Source: Saccharibacillus soli | Lineage (GTDB): Bacteria > Bacillota > Bacilli > Paenibacillales > Paenibacillaceae | Assembly: GCA_002189105.1 (NCBI GenBank) | Contig: NIOB01000006.1 | Location: 1 to 64,000 of the forward strand | Direction of reading: 5' to 3' | Length of the DNA: 64,000 nucleotides | Part shown: positions 47,413 through 58,100 of the stretch, piece by piece | Position numbering within the stretch: position 1 is the first letter of the stretch | How the letters are laid out: each line of letters starts with the position of its first letter | Notes under the pieces: model-generated | The model's database searches: none | Seen by the model: the letters and a program-made list of their open reading frames with translations, nothing else | What the model was told of the DNA's origin: nothing | Program-made: the position numbers and the translations under genes

Positions 47413-50400
47413 ATGAGAATGAAACGAACGACATTCATTAAAATGCTGCTTTCCGCTGCGCTTGCTGTTCCAGCGGCTCATACGATCGCTCCTGAACGAC
47501 AGGCTTATGCGGAAGAGGGAACGAATGAGAGCTTCGCTGCCAATCAGGAAGTCATTCAGCCTTTTACAGACGGCGAGATGGCTGAAGATGCACCTTCTAA
47601 TCCGGAAACCCTGCACGCAGCTGATGAGGCGCATCCCTCTGATACATTTGCGCAGACAGAAGAACAGGTTGAACAAACACTCCAGGTTACCGCTGCATCG
47701 ACAGCTGCAAATGATTCGGTTATCGATATTGAAAACACCTCTGATCTGAACTTCATTGCGGCCAATCTTAACGGTCACTTTCAACTCAAGGGTGACATCG
47801 ATGCGACTGGATACACCGCTTTATCAGCCGAAACGTTTACAGGAACGCTTGATGGAAATGGGCATCGGATTATGGGTCTTGATGGTACGATGCCTCTTTT
47901 TGCGGCCTTGAATGGAGCCACGATCTCCAACGTAGAGATTCCGATCTATTCCTCTTCTGCCGGGGTCCGGGCTGCGCTTGCCATCGGAGTGACGAATTCC
48001 ACGTTACACAATCTGACCCTTTCCAATACCGACCTGCATTATAGCCTCCCGGATGGTGCAGATAAAAACGAGCAAGATGGCGCTTTGTTCCGTACGGTCA
48101 GCGACTCGACGATTCAGAATCTCCAACTGAATGTGCCATCGCTGACCTGGGACAAAAGATTCGCAGCGACCGGTCTTCTGGCCAAGGACCTGACACGCGT
48201 GAATATAAATCAGGTATCCTTTGGCGACATGACCCTCCATGGCCGGGGAGCGTCTATTGCTGAAGCGAGTGTTCTGGCCGCAAATGTCATGGATTTGGAT
48301 CTAAGTGAAGCTACAGGGAATATCACGCTCTCCTCCTTCGGTTCGATTTATGGGTTCGGTATCCTGGGAGCACGAACGAAAGGGACAATGAACGTGATGC
48401 AGTCTGCACTCCATTTGCAATTGGTGGAGGTAGGAGCGGCTTACTCTAGTGCGACTTTGTTTAGCCGCAGTGTCGATGCTTACGGTAACAAGCAGCCCAC
48501 GGTAGTCAATGTGGAAAGCAGTTCTCTTGGCTTCACAAGCTTAGCCCCGACCGCTCAACTGTTACAGGTATCGACTACATCTGGATCGGATGCGGGGGAA
48601 CAAACTACGGTCAATATACGAAACAGCGAGATTGCTTTTCACGTTCCCGACTCGAAAAAGATTCAAAACAGCGCTGCCGGTGCCCTAGACGGAGGGGTTT
48701 TTGAACACAATAATTTTAAGATTGATATGGTTTCGGATTCGCTGTTCATAGTCGGTGGTGCAAGTATGAATCTAAACGAAGCGATAGATAATACGTTTGC
48801 AGTCGATCTGAAATCTCGGCGCGAAATGTTCAATGTAAGTGGAATTGCACAGGGAGCATTAAATCGTCTGAACGGCGGTACTGTGAAGGTAACTCTGCAC
48901 AGTGATGTGCCCAAGGATGCCAACGTGATGTTCATTGCGGGAATCGCTTATGCGGGGAACATCATCCAAGATACAACCGCTGATATTCGGATTGCAGCCA
49001 AACCTTCGGGTGATACGAACAAAGGAGTCACCTTCGTCAATGGATTATTTGGGTCTGGAACGGCATCTGCTCCTGGTGGGCTGACTATCGATAGTCTGGA
49101 TGCTCATATCGAAATGGATCTTGATGTACCGACAACCCGATCTTATTCAGGCTATCATGGCCTGGCATCGAACGTATTAAAACTTACCTATTCCAAGATT
49201 GAAGTCCGGATGCAAGTAGCTGGCAGTAATTTGTCCCAGATGTACTTGATTCATACGTTGAAAGAAGCCTCAAAGAACGAAGTTTCCTTCGATTTTGAAG
49301 GAGATATTTCCGGTCAGACGTCTGCGATCATTCCGATCCAAGAGTATGGGAAGGCCGAACATAACAAGTTCGATTTTTCCACATCTATTCAGGCGGACGA
49401 CATCAATAATGTTTACGGACTCGCCAGAACAGGCAATGATAGCGTCGATAATACGTTTAACATCAAGCTCAATCAGCAGGCGGCAGTAATCAGAGATGCT
49501 TATGGTCTAATGTCTACGTTGAATGGGACGTTTGAGAACAACAAAGTGGACATGGAGATGGTGACGGATTCCACGCAACAAGAACGCACACACCTAATCA
49601 GCAGTATCGGGAGTGAGGCCTTGATGCAAAATAACAGGATGAATGTGGCGGGCAGGATCACGGGCGCATCTGAATGGTGGGTCTATAGCTTATTTAGTTC
49701 GATTGCAGATACAGCCACCATCGAGAATCTGGCTATCCAAAAAGATATTCAATTGGATACGGGAACATCACCCAAGGCGGAGTTGGTTCGATTCATTTCA
49801 AACGCGACTGTCAGAGGACTGGCGTTTCAATCCAATAACGAACCGCTATCGTTTGAAGGATCAGTCGAAACCGCTCCCTCCGGTACCTATACTCACCAAA
49901 TGTCTTACCGTGATTCCTATTTTATCTATCCCAAACCAGGCGAGCATTTTAAGACCGTACCTGAATATGTGACGATGAAGGATTCTTATATTCGATTTTT
50001 GGACACAGGCGCCGGCATGGTTTTTGGTACAAAAATAAATACGGTTTCCGACATGCTGAATATGGATTGTTACGAAAGTTTGGATGACGCATTGTGGCAG
50101 AAGCAGACTACAAACGGGGTCGATTCGCCTCGTCTGATGTGGTTGATGGCACAGGAGCCGAGCATTTTGCCGGAAGGAAAATTTGAAAATGGAAAAGTGG
50201 CAGTATCTTGGCAGGGGAGCGATTCGGGAGCCGTTTATAAGGCTTGGCGCGAAGGAGAACCGGAATCGATTCAGATGGTCTATGGTTCCAATCAAGCCAC
50301 ATTTCAAGTGCCAAATAACGCCAAGGAAGCACGCAGCTACAAAGTTGCACAGGTAGGGAACTGGGGCATAGCTGTGCCTCAAAGCGAGTACACTTATGAT

Positions 50401-51162
50401 CCATCATCAAGCAGCACTCCGGTAGATCCAACACCCGAGGTTCCAGATCCAACATCTGAGGTTCCAAAGCCTGGTAATCCGGTAAACCCAACACCCGAGG
50501 CTCCTAAGCCTGACACTCCGGTAAACTCAACACCATTACCAGTGTCGGTTGAAGGTGGTGCGCCGCTTCTGGTAACTCCAACAGAAAAAGAGGCAGGCAA
50601 GTCCGAAGCAGAGGAACCGCAAAAGTATGGCGATGTGCCTAAAGAGCATTTCGCTTATAAAGAAATAACAGAGCTGGAGGCAAGAGGTGTAATTACGGGT
50701 TATACCGATCACTCGTTTCGTCCTGACGCATTCATTACCCGCGCAGAATTTGCTGTGATGTTAGCTAGAGCTTTCCAAGTCCCTGCGATGGAACCCCCTT
50801 TTCATTTCGATGATCTGGTGGAAGGGGCCTGGTATGACCAACCGCTCAAAGCTGCTTTAGCATCCGGCATTACAAAAGGCTTTAATGACGGTACATACCG
50901 TCCGCTCCATGTGATTCCACGTGAGCAGGCTGTCATCATGGTGACAAACCTGCTCCAGCAGCATCATACCCATAAAGACCAGACGGTCCATTTTACGGAT
51001 TTAAAAAGTGCAGTCGAATGGTCACAGTCTGCCGTCATTTCGGCAGCATCCGCTGGTGTAATTGAGGGCTATCCAGATGGCACGTTCCAACCCAAAGCGT
51101 CGATCACTCGTGCGGAAGCGGCGGTAATGATTAAGCGTTTGCTGAAAATTCTGAATAAGTAG
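47413..51162 (+). CDS. Large secreted S-layer-homology protein
   Basis: 1249 residues with signal peptide (MRMKRTTFIKMLLSAALAVP, cleavage near QAYA-EE). A second ATG two codons later is equally possible; the ribosome binding site (AGGAAGAAG) is weak. Residues ~110-170 contain a GLUG-like element (FTGTLDGNGHRIMGLDG, LFAALNGATISNVEI), followed by a very long beta-rich region of repeated N-x-F and DNTF strands that suggests a beta-solenoid. A Pro-rich linker (PTPEVPDP, PKPDTPVN) at ~1000-1045 leads to three SLH domains at ~1070-1249 (YGDVPKEHFAYKEI, FRPDAFITRAEFAVMLARAF, FQPKASITRAEAAVMIKRLL) that anchor it to secondary cell-wall polymer. Exact function unknown. Confidence 0.85.
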   Translation: MRMKRTTFIKMLLSAALAVPAAHTIAPERQAYAEEGTNESFAANQEVIQPFTDGEMAEDAPSNPETLHAADEAHPSDTFAQTEEQVEQTLQVTAASTAANDSVIDIENTSDLNFIAANLNGHFQLKGDIDATGYTALSAETFTGTLDGNGHRIMGLDGTMPLFAALNGATISNVEIPIYSSSAGVRAALAIGVTNSTLHNLTLSNTDLHYSLPDGADKNEQDGALFRTVSDSTIQNLQLNVPSLTWDKRFAATGLLAKDLTRVNINQVSFGDMTLHGRGASIAEASVLAANVMDLDLSEATGNITLSSFGSIYGFGILGARTKGTMNVMQSALHLQLVEVGAAYSSATLFSRSVDAYGNKQPTVVNVESSSLGFTSLAPTAQLLQVSTTSGSDAGEQTTVNIRNSEIAFHVPDSKKIQNSAAGALDGGVFEHNNFKIDMVSDSLFIVGGASMNLNEAIDNTFAVDLKSRREMFNVSGIAQGALNRLNGGTVKVTLHSDVPKDANVMFIAGIAYAGNIIQDTTADIRIAAKPSGDTNKGVTFVNGLFGSGTASAPGGLTIDSLDAHIEMDLDVPTTRSYSGYHGLASNVLKLTYSKIEVRMQVAGSNLSQMYLIHTLKEASKNEVSFDFEGDISGQTSAIIPIQEYGKAEHNKFDFSTSIQADDINNVYGLARTGNDSVDNTFNIKLNQQAAVIRDAYGLMSTLNGTFENNKVDMEMVTDSTQQERTHLISSIGSEALMQNNRMNVAGRITGASEWWVYSLFSSIADTATIENLAIQKDIQLDTGTSPKAELVRFISNATVRGLAFQSNNEPLSFEGSVETAPSGTYTHQMSYRDSYFIYPKPGEHFKTVPEYVTMKDSYIRFLDTGAGMVFGTKINTVSDMLNMDCYESLDDALWQKQTTNGVDSPRLMWLMAQEPSILPEGKFENGKVAVSWQGSDSGAVYKAWREGEPESIQMVYGSNQATFQVPNNAKEARSYKVAQVGNWGIAVPQSEYTYDPSSSSTPVDPTPEVPDPTSEVPKPGNPVNPTPEAPKPDTPVNSTPLPVSVEGGAPLLVTPTEKEAGKSEAEEPQKYGDVPKEHFAYKEITELEARGVITGYTDHSFRPDAFITRAEFAVMLARAFQVPAMEPPFHFDDLVEGAWYDQPLKAALASGITKGFNDGTYRPLHVIPREQAVIMVTNLLQQHHTHKDQTVHFTDLKSAVEWSQSAVISAASAGVIEGYPDGTFQPKASITRAEAAVMIKRLLKILNK

Positions 51163-51343
51163 ACCATAAAGTCCTTGTCAGGCCCGCTGCGCATCGATGA
51201 CAACCTTCGTTTGACAGTTCCTCTTCACCCCTACACGCGAAGGCAAATGGAGTACACTGGCTGTAGCTTCCCTTCTTATGGTAAGTTAGGGAAGAGAGCA
51301 GAGGCGTCCAAGCTGTATCCACATAGACTGAGGAGGAATTTCG

Positions 51344-51634
51344 ATGATTATCATTCATGCCGATATGCAGATCAAACCGGAGAAGCGCGAAGCATTCTTG
51401 CAAACCGTACAGGCACTGGTGGCAGGTTCACAGGCTGAAGATGGCTGCTTGCGCTATACACTGACTCAGGATGTATCCAATCTGGATCGCTTTACGATGG
51501 TTGAAGTCTGGGCGGACGAAGAAGCGGTGGAGCGTCACAATGCCTCGTCGCATTTCACGGGATTTTTTAAGGTATCGACGGATTTCTTCGCGCTTCCACT
51601 CAAAGCCAGTAAATTCGTGGCGGCAGATCAGTAA
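51344..51634 (+). CDS. Antibiotic biosynthesis monooxygenase (ABM) domain protein
   Basis: 96 residues, GAGGAGGAA before the ATG. Single ABM ferredoxin-like domain, similar in size to YcnE/YgiN: MIIIHADMQIKPEKREAFLQ, then GCLRYTLTQDVSNLDRFTMV and EVWADEEAVERHNASSHF. Such proteins act as quinol or aromatic monooxygenases or as simple ligand binders. It probably forms an operon with the histidine phosphatase (59 bases) and hydrolase (38 bases) genes that follow. Confidence 0.88.
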   Translation: MIIIHADMQIKPEKREAFLQTVQALVAGSQAEDGCLRYTLTQDVSNLDRFTMVEVWADEEAVERHNASSHFTGFFKVSTDFFALPLKASKFVAADQ

Positions 51635-51693
51635 TCTGTAGATCGGGCATGGCCCGGCAGCATCCAGAGCAAATCGAACAGGGGGTTACAGGC

Positions 51694-52344
51694 ATGAGCA
51701 AAAAGGTCAATATCTATCTGATCCGCCACGGCGAAACTTATCTTAACCGTTACAAGAGAATGCAGGGTTGGTGCGACAGTCCGCTGACGGAAGAGGGCAA
51801 GGTCGTGGCTGTGGCTACTGGTCAAAAGCTGGCGGATACCCAGTTTGCGTATGTCTATACGAGTGACTCGGGACGTACGCTGGAGACAGCAGAGATCATT
51901 CTCAAGGAAAATCGCCATCCCATCCCGGTTATCAATCGAATGAAGGCGTTTCGGGAGACGTTTTTTGGTGGACTTGAAGGAGAATATTCGCAGGTGGCGC
52001 TGAGCAAGATTGCGGAAGCCGGCGGAAGTGAGAACTTTAATGAGCTTCGTCAGAAATTTACGGTTAGGGAAGTGGCCGACTTTATCAAAGCCGCCGACCC
52101 CTATGGACATGCGGAGAATTTCGATGAATCGTGGACACGTATTCAGGGCGGACTGAACGAAGTGACGAATCTGGATTATGAAGATGGTGCCAATATCCTG
52201 ATCGTCTCCCACGGCAATACGATTCGCAATATTATCAGCCAGATGTGCGAGGAAGTCGATTCGTCGGCTGAGATTCGTAACGCGAGTGTGACCATTCTGG
52301 AATACTCGGACGAAAAATACGGCATGGTATGCTTTAACCAATAG
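51694..52344 (+). CDS. Histidine phosphatase family protein (phosphoglycerate-mutase-like)
   Basis: 216 residues from ATG 51694 (AGGGGG upstream); the frame from 51649 is less likely. The catalytic histidine H12 sits in YLIRHGETYLNR. AYVYTSDSGRTLETAEII and the second His in ILIVSHGNTIRNII complete the phosphatase site, with FRETFFGGLEG between. The broad family dephosphorylates small metabolites; substrate unknown. Confidence 0.9.
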   Translation: MSKKVNIYLIRHGETYLNRYKRMQGWCDSPLTEEGKVVAVATGQKLADTQFAYVYTSDSGRTLETAEIILKENRHPIPVINRMKAFRETFFGGLEGEYSQVALSKIAEAGGSENFNELRQKFTVREVADFIKAADPYGHAENFDESWTRIQGGLNEVTNLDYEDGANILIVSHGNTIRNIISQMCEEVDSSAEIRNASVTILEYSDEKYGMVCFNQ

Positions 52345-52382
52345 AAACTCGCAGGTTCATAAGCGATAAGGGGGAATTTCAT

Positions 52383-53495
52383 ATGCGTAATTATTCGCTG
52401 GATGCCGTGGAGCAGCTGCAAAGCAGCACGACCCTCATCCAAAGTAATGGCATGGATGTGATTCTGAAGCCGAGTCCAGGTGAAGATCGACCGGGTTATC
52501 TGGACCCTGCGGAGCTGGCTTTGCTGGATCAGCATTGGGCGGGAGAGATGGGCAGTGAAGCGCCACGCGAGATGCCGCCGCTTGAATTTATGATTCCCCT
52601 GATTCGTGAAAGTATGGGATTCCCCAATTACAACCTGAACACGGTCGAAATCCATACGAAATACGAAGAACTGACAGTCAGCGGAAACACGGTAGGCTTA
52701 TGGCGGTATTATCCGCGCAAAGGACAGCAAACCGATCGACCGGCACTGGTCTTTTTCCATGGTGGCGGTTGGATTGGTGGAAGCGTATACACGGTTGAGA
52801 ATGTATGTAAGTTAATCGCCGAGCTGGCGGATGCGGTTGTGTTTAACGTCGATTATTCGCTGGCACCGGAGAAGCCTTTCCCTAACGGGTTCAACGACAA
52901 TTACCATGCGGTCAAACACATCTATGACCATGCGGAAGCGTATGGCATCGATCCGGATCGGATTGGTGTGGCCGGGGACAGTGCGGGCGGTAACTATGCG
53001 GCGGCCGTCGCGCTCAAGGCAAGAGACGAAGGCACACCCAAGATTGCACTTCAGGCGCTGGTTTATCCGGCGGTAGCGATTGCCGATGCGGCAGCGGATG
53101 GATACGAGTGGAAGGAGGAGTTTTTCGATATTTCCGACGAGCACGCGGCTCGTATTCGTGGAGGTCTGCTTGAAATTGGTCAGCCCAAGAAGCTGTCGGA
53201 AGATCCCTTCATGGGCGTCTACGTCAAAAATGAAGAGGAAGTGCGGAATCCGTATGTCAGTCCCATGCTGGCTTCGTCGCACCGCGATCTGCCCAAAGCT
53301 CTGCTGATTGGGGCAGAGTTCGACGGCGTGCGGGTACAGACGGAGTTCTATGCCAAGCAGCTCGCGGAAGCAGGCGTTGACGTCACGTGCATCCGGTATA
53401 AAGGCATGACCCACGCGTTTATGGATAAGCTTGGACATGTGGCGCAGGCTGAAGATTTGTGTATCGAGATTGCCAAGGCCGTTCGGGAAATGTAG
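52383..53495 (+). CDS. Alpha/beta hydrolase, HSL-type esterase
   Basis: 370 residues, AAGGGGG before the ATG. Hormone-sensitive-lipase family: oxyanion motif HGGGW at 126-130, nucleophile S200 in GDSAGGNYAAA, D314 in GAEFDGVR and H344 in GMTHAFMD. The ~90 residues before the core form the usual cap segment. No signal peptide, so an intracellular carboxylesterase is likely. Last gene of the 51344-53495 cluster. Confidence 0.92.
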   Translation: MRNYSLDAVEQLQSSTTLIQSNGMDVILKPSPGEDRPGYLDPAELALLDQHWAGEMGSEAPREMPPLEFMIPLIRESMGFPNYNLNTVEIHTKYEELTVSGNTVGLWRYYPRKGQQTDRPALVFFHGGGWIGGSVYTVENVCKLIAELADAVVFNVDYSLAPEKPFPNGFNDNYHAVKHIYDHAEAYGIDPDRIGVAGDSAGGNYAAAVALKARDEGTPKIALQALVYPAVAIADAAADGYEWKEEFFDISDEHAARIRGGLLEIGQPKKLSEDPFMGVYVKNEEEVRNPYVSPMLASSHRDLPKALLIGAEFDGVRVQTEFYAKQLAEAGVDVTCIRYKGMTHAFMDKLGHVAQAEDLCIEIAKAVREM

Positions 53496-53603
53496 GCAGA
53501 GAAGAAACGGAGCTCCTTTGCCTTGGGAAAGACTCTTGATTTTTCCGAAGTCTCGTTTTATAGTAAGGCGGTAAGCAGTATGTTATTCAACGACGCGAAG
53601 CAC

Positions 53604-53646
53604 GCGGACGTATTCCTTGGATTCCAGGGGAGACGTCCGCTTTTTT
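53604..53646 (+). terminator. Terminator after the hydrolase gene
   Basis: Arms GCGGACGT (53604-53611) and ACGTCCGC (53633-53640), inner pairing CCTTGG / CCAGGG, six T after it. Confidence 0.88.
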
Positions 53647-53846
53647 GCGTGGATTGGTGAGGCGGTGAAGCCGCTGCTATTTTCGTGTGATAAAAAATGG
53701 GTCTTTTCCAAATGCTGCAACCAAGCGACAATAGAAGCATACAGGATGAGGGAAGTGTACATAAGCAGGATCAAGTCGAAGTCAGGATCAAGAAGTTAGG
53801 ATCAAATCAAGATTCAAGGTGAATCCGTAGAGGGGAGTAGGGAAAC
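53647..53846 (+). other. Leader region of the SLH gene pair
   Basis: 200 bases without a gene. AGGATCAA occurs three times between about 53768 and 53807 at 18- and 15-base steps, directly before the gene. It could be a regulator site; no clear promoter hexamers were found. Confidence 0.35.
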
Positions 53847-55109
53847 ATGGAAAGCAAGAACGGTCGAATGATGCGTTGGGGGAGAACGGTAGGGGGCGTA
53901 ATGGCCGCTGCGGTGCTGGCAGTGGGAACCGTATGGAGTGCAGCAGGCAGCATGCCGCAGGCTCATGCGGCGGCTGGTACGGGCAGCCCAACGTTTACGG
54001 ATGTGAAAGCTTCGCACTGGGCGTACAGTGCGGTGCAGCAGGCCGTCGCCAGCGGCTATGTGGATGGTTATATCAACGGCACGTTCAAGCCGGAGGCGTC
54101 GGTCAGCCGGGCGGAGTTCGTGAAGATGGTGGTCGCCGCGATGAAGCTGGACGTGGCAGATACCCCGGGCAAATGGTACGTGCGGTATGCCGATGCAGCA
54201 ACCGCTAAGGGGCTGTATGAGGCGGGTGACTTCGCCAATACGGAAGCGGCCTGGAACAAGACGATGACCCGCGAAGAAATGGCTCGTGTGGCGGCACGTG
54301 CAGTTGGAGAAACATCGAAGGAAGACGACAAATGGATGTACCTGGCGACCAAGGGAGGACTGATCCAGGGCGTAGGCAAAGGTCAACTGGCGCCCAAGGG
54401 ACTGACCACGCGGGCCCAGTCGGTCGTGATTATTGATCGCATCTTGAAGACCAATGCCGGTGGCAAGCTGGAATCGGATCGGTATGCGACCGGTGCGGCG
54501 GAGATTCTGTGGCATGGCACGAATATTTTTACGGTGATGCCGGAGAAGTTCGTGACGCCGGAATCGGATTGGAAGAATAAAGGCAAGTCGTCTATTGAGG
54601 AAATGTGGAATGAGAAGAACATGACGATCACGTCGAAGGACGGGCTGTATCAGGGTAAGCTCGATGCGTTGATTGCGATTGACTTGGATGATAAAAATGA
54701 TCCGAATCGGGGGCTGCTGCCGCTGGATAAGCTGAAGTGGTTCAATGGGTACGGGAACTTCAACGAGGGTGTAGACCTTTATATCAACAAAGAGAAAGGG
54801 AATTATCTGCTGTATTTTAAGGGTAAGCCTGTATTCAATAAAGATCCGAAGAGATACCTAACTCAAAATCTTTTGTTTTTTAGCGTGGATGCTTTTGACA
54901 GTCCCAACGAAACAGCTATGCAGAACAAAAACGTACTGAACGGTATCGCACCTGTTTATCAAAACGATCCTAGTGACACACCAATGGTCATCGTCCCTAA
55001 AACTGGAACCGTCCAACGTTCCGATAATATCACCATCCAACTCGTAACTCCAGCATCAGGTTCCTTGGAAGTAAGAACGAACCTGCTGTCGTTGCGAGGT
55101 ACAAAATGA
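53847..55109 (+). CDS. S-layer-homology domain protein
   Basis: 420 residues; signal peptide ending around MPQAHAAA. Three SLH repeats at the N-terminus (residues ~48-205): SPTFTDVKASHWAYSAVQQA with FKPEASVSRAEFVKMVVAAM, a degenerate second (MTREEMARVAARAV) and LIQGVGKGQLAPKGLTTRAQ. The remaining ~210 residues are a unique region with DLDDKNDPNRGLLP and beta-rich sequence of unknown fold. It is anchored to the cell wall by the SLH part. The stop codon overlaps the start of the 1144-residue gene by four bases, so the two products are made together and probably interact. Confidence 0.85.
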   Translation: MESKNGRMMRWGRTVGGVMAAAVLAVGTVWSAAGSMPQAHAAAGTGSPTFTDVKASHWAYSAVQQAVASGYVDGYINGTFKPEASVSRAEFVKMVVAAMKLDVADTPGKWYVRYADAATAKGLYEAGDFANTEAAWNKTMTREEMARVAARAVGETSKEDDKWMYLATKGGLIQGVGKGQLAPKGLTTRAQSVVIIDRILKTNAGGKLESDRYATGAAEILWHGTNIFTVMPEKFVTPESDWKNKGKSSIEEMWNEKNMTITSKDGLYQGKLDALIAIDLDDKNDPNRGLLPLDKLKWFNGYGNFNEGVDLYINKEKGNYLLYFKGKPVFNKDPKRYLTQNLLFFSVDAFDSPNETAMQNKNVLNGIAPVYQNDPSDTPMVIVPKTGTVQRSDNITIQLVTPASGSLEVRTNLLSLRGTK

Positions 55110-58100
55110 AGAAAACAAACCAGCAACGGCTCTCGATTGTTGGACTCAGCACACTGCTTCTGGCAGGCAGTGTGCTGGGTGTTTTTTTTCCAGCTCCGAA
55201 CCACGCAGAGGCGGCACCTGTGAAAAAGGAGATCAAATACGAAAGTGCATTCGGAGTGCAAACTCATCCAGAGAAAAATATCTTAACTTTTGGACCTAAA
55301 CCCTCAGCTAAAACAATGACTATGAGCGAAGATGCCGGTTCAGGAAATAAGATTCAAAAGATAGTATTTTATAGAGGCACAACGGCTATTAAAACCGTTG
55401 ATGTCAATGCGCAGACCTATGCCGGATCTGAAACATTTACTGGTGAAAAAGTTGAAGTACAATCCACAAAAAATGGGTCAGCCGGTTCTTGGTTTTCCTG
55501 GCAACGTGGTGAAACTACGACTCCACAATGGTTTGCCGGAAATGAAGGCGGGACGTGGGCGCGTCGAGGCTCTGAATTGAGCGATGGTGTAGTAGGGGTA
55601 GAACCAATAAACGGCAAGAATTATCGGAAATATCCTGGCCAAGAGGTTCTTATGACCGTCAAATACGGACGAACAGAACCTTTTATGGGTACGGTCGATG
55701 GTACTGATCTTCGATTCACAAACGCCATGATTGACAACCGAGCATCTGTGATCGATCAATTGAATTCAGAAATTCCAAATGGAATAAATGTCCGAACACT
55801 AAAAAATGAAGATGTGAAAATAACAAGCCTTGGAATTATAGGAAAATCAGATCCAGGAGCAGATGCCGAACGAATTTGGGCGGGGCGTGAACCAAATCAA
55901 ACAGGCGGGACAAGTCGTAGCTTAGACTATGCGTATATTACATTCTCGCAAACGCATAGCAATAACGGTATGAAATTTTATGTTCGTCCTAATACTAGCA
56001 CAGCAATGAAATTGTATGATCCGGATAACCCTAATCCCCAAGCCATGATGTTTTATTTTGCGGCTTACGATTTCACATTCCAATCCTATTCTTACCAGTA
56101 CCCCGACCACTACTGGGTCTACACCGAAGACGGAGGCGGTGGGGAGACGCAGGAACCTATCGAGGGCTGCACTGTCCGAAACGGGCGCACGATAGAAGGA
56201 CAGAAGATGATGCCGGAAGCTTCAGCTGTTATCAAAGCGGATCAGCGTGATAGAGAGAGCTTTGATGTGCTGCAAGGGATTCCAACATCCGAAAGTCTGT
56301 ATGGAAACGTACTGGCGAACAGTTACCTGCATCAGTACAAGTATCAGGAGAAACTTACGACCTGCATGTACGATTTTACGGTCACCAAGACGTATAATCT
56401 CACCTGGTACAAAGAGGTTCCCACCACGCTGCCCAATGGCAAACCTGGACCCAAAGATCGGGTAGAACAGCATGACACGAAGATTGTACCGTACGAAATT
56501 CATATCGAGCGCTACGGTTCGCACTGGGTCGTCGATCAACTGGGCGTATATAAGATCGATAATGCTGCCCTGCAAAATTATGCGTTTAGCGGTGAACAAA
56601 TCACGATCACTCCAAATGGTTACAACTCGCCCAATGTGACTTTGACAAGGAAGGGGAATTCAATAGGCGCAAAAGGCCCCGGCAACTGGCAAGAATCGGA
56701 AGATCTGACCGGAGACTTATCGCCGCCAACCGTGCCTAACGAATTGGATACATATGCTGCCGAAGGCGAAAGAAAGATTGGTCAAGTCAAAGTGAACAAT
56801 GACCAGCTCATCTTCAACAGCCAGGTTCTGATGAATGATGCCGTTGTGGAGAAGAAGACCCAAGATCCTACTGCGGTTCCAGACCCACCCCAAATTGGAC
56901 GCGACGTGCTGTATAGTCCCAATCATAGGATTCCGACCGTGAAAACAAACCGACAATCTGCGGCATCTCTGGGGACAATCACGTATCAACCGATCAGCGT
57001 CAATTACCAGGCACCTGGTGGAGATACATATCCGATTTCAAATATAAATTCAGTCACCGTTCACACTCCAGTCGTCAACTACTCATCCGTCACTGACGAT
57101 CAGGCGCATAATCAGAAGACAACGCCCAATTCCAGCCGGGCGGCGTTCATCCTGGATCGACCGTTCACGATTCGTATTCCAACGAGCGGCCAACACGCCA
57201 GCTATCCGGGGTATGGAGATCGAGATTATCAGAAATATATCCGAGCCAAACAGGTTCGCTTTCCGTTTGATGTCTATACGTCAGATCGAGCCCTATTCTA
57301 TCCAAAGAACACCTGGATCGACATTCCCGTGCCGCAGTTGGACATGACCTTCTTCCTGCCCGTCTGGGTAGACGAGGGAGATTACACGGTGGATTTTCGC
57401 AGTATTGCGGAAAATGCCCCGGATGTGCAGCCCGCGCAGCCGGATGCCAACTTGGATCTCACGCATCATGTAGCATCGGATACGGTGAATGTCGAGGTGA
57501 TCGGGCGGCTGTACGATTTTCATCTGACCGATATCGTGGATTACAACTGGGAGTTGGTCTTCCGTCAGCAGAAGGGCAGTCCGGTGCCGACCGGAAGCAG
57601 CTATTGGACGGGACTGCTGAATCTGGACGGTGCGCCGCGGGGGAACGCTTCGCCCTTCACTTTACCGATTCTGCCGGGCAGTAATCCGCTTCAAGGGATG
57701 AAAAATGTCGCCGTGAAGACGGGCTACCATGTCAAGTTCAATCTCAAGACCAAGGGTAATATGTTTGGGGCTAAAGATGGGATTCGGATCACACCGAGTT
57801 TTACCTTTGTGAGCAAGGATGGGAAGACCAAGACGCCAGTGGATCTGTATTATCAGGACGACCACCGAAACTTCGTTCAGGTCGGTTCATCGCAGGATGT
57901 GGTGGAACGATACGTCATCTTGAACGAGCGGCTGCGTAACGTGCCCGAAGAGGAATTGAGCGATACGGCACGTTACAAATACGATCATGACTATACCTTT
58001 GCCGAGGTAGGCGGCGTCAGTCGGGAGATGTTCATCCGCGATTATACCCGCCGGTTCACCAAGCTCAAAACGCCGGTGGGCGGTTATGCGCGGTTGATGC

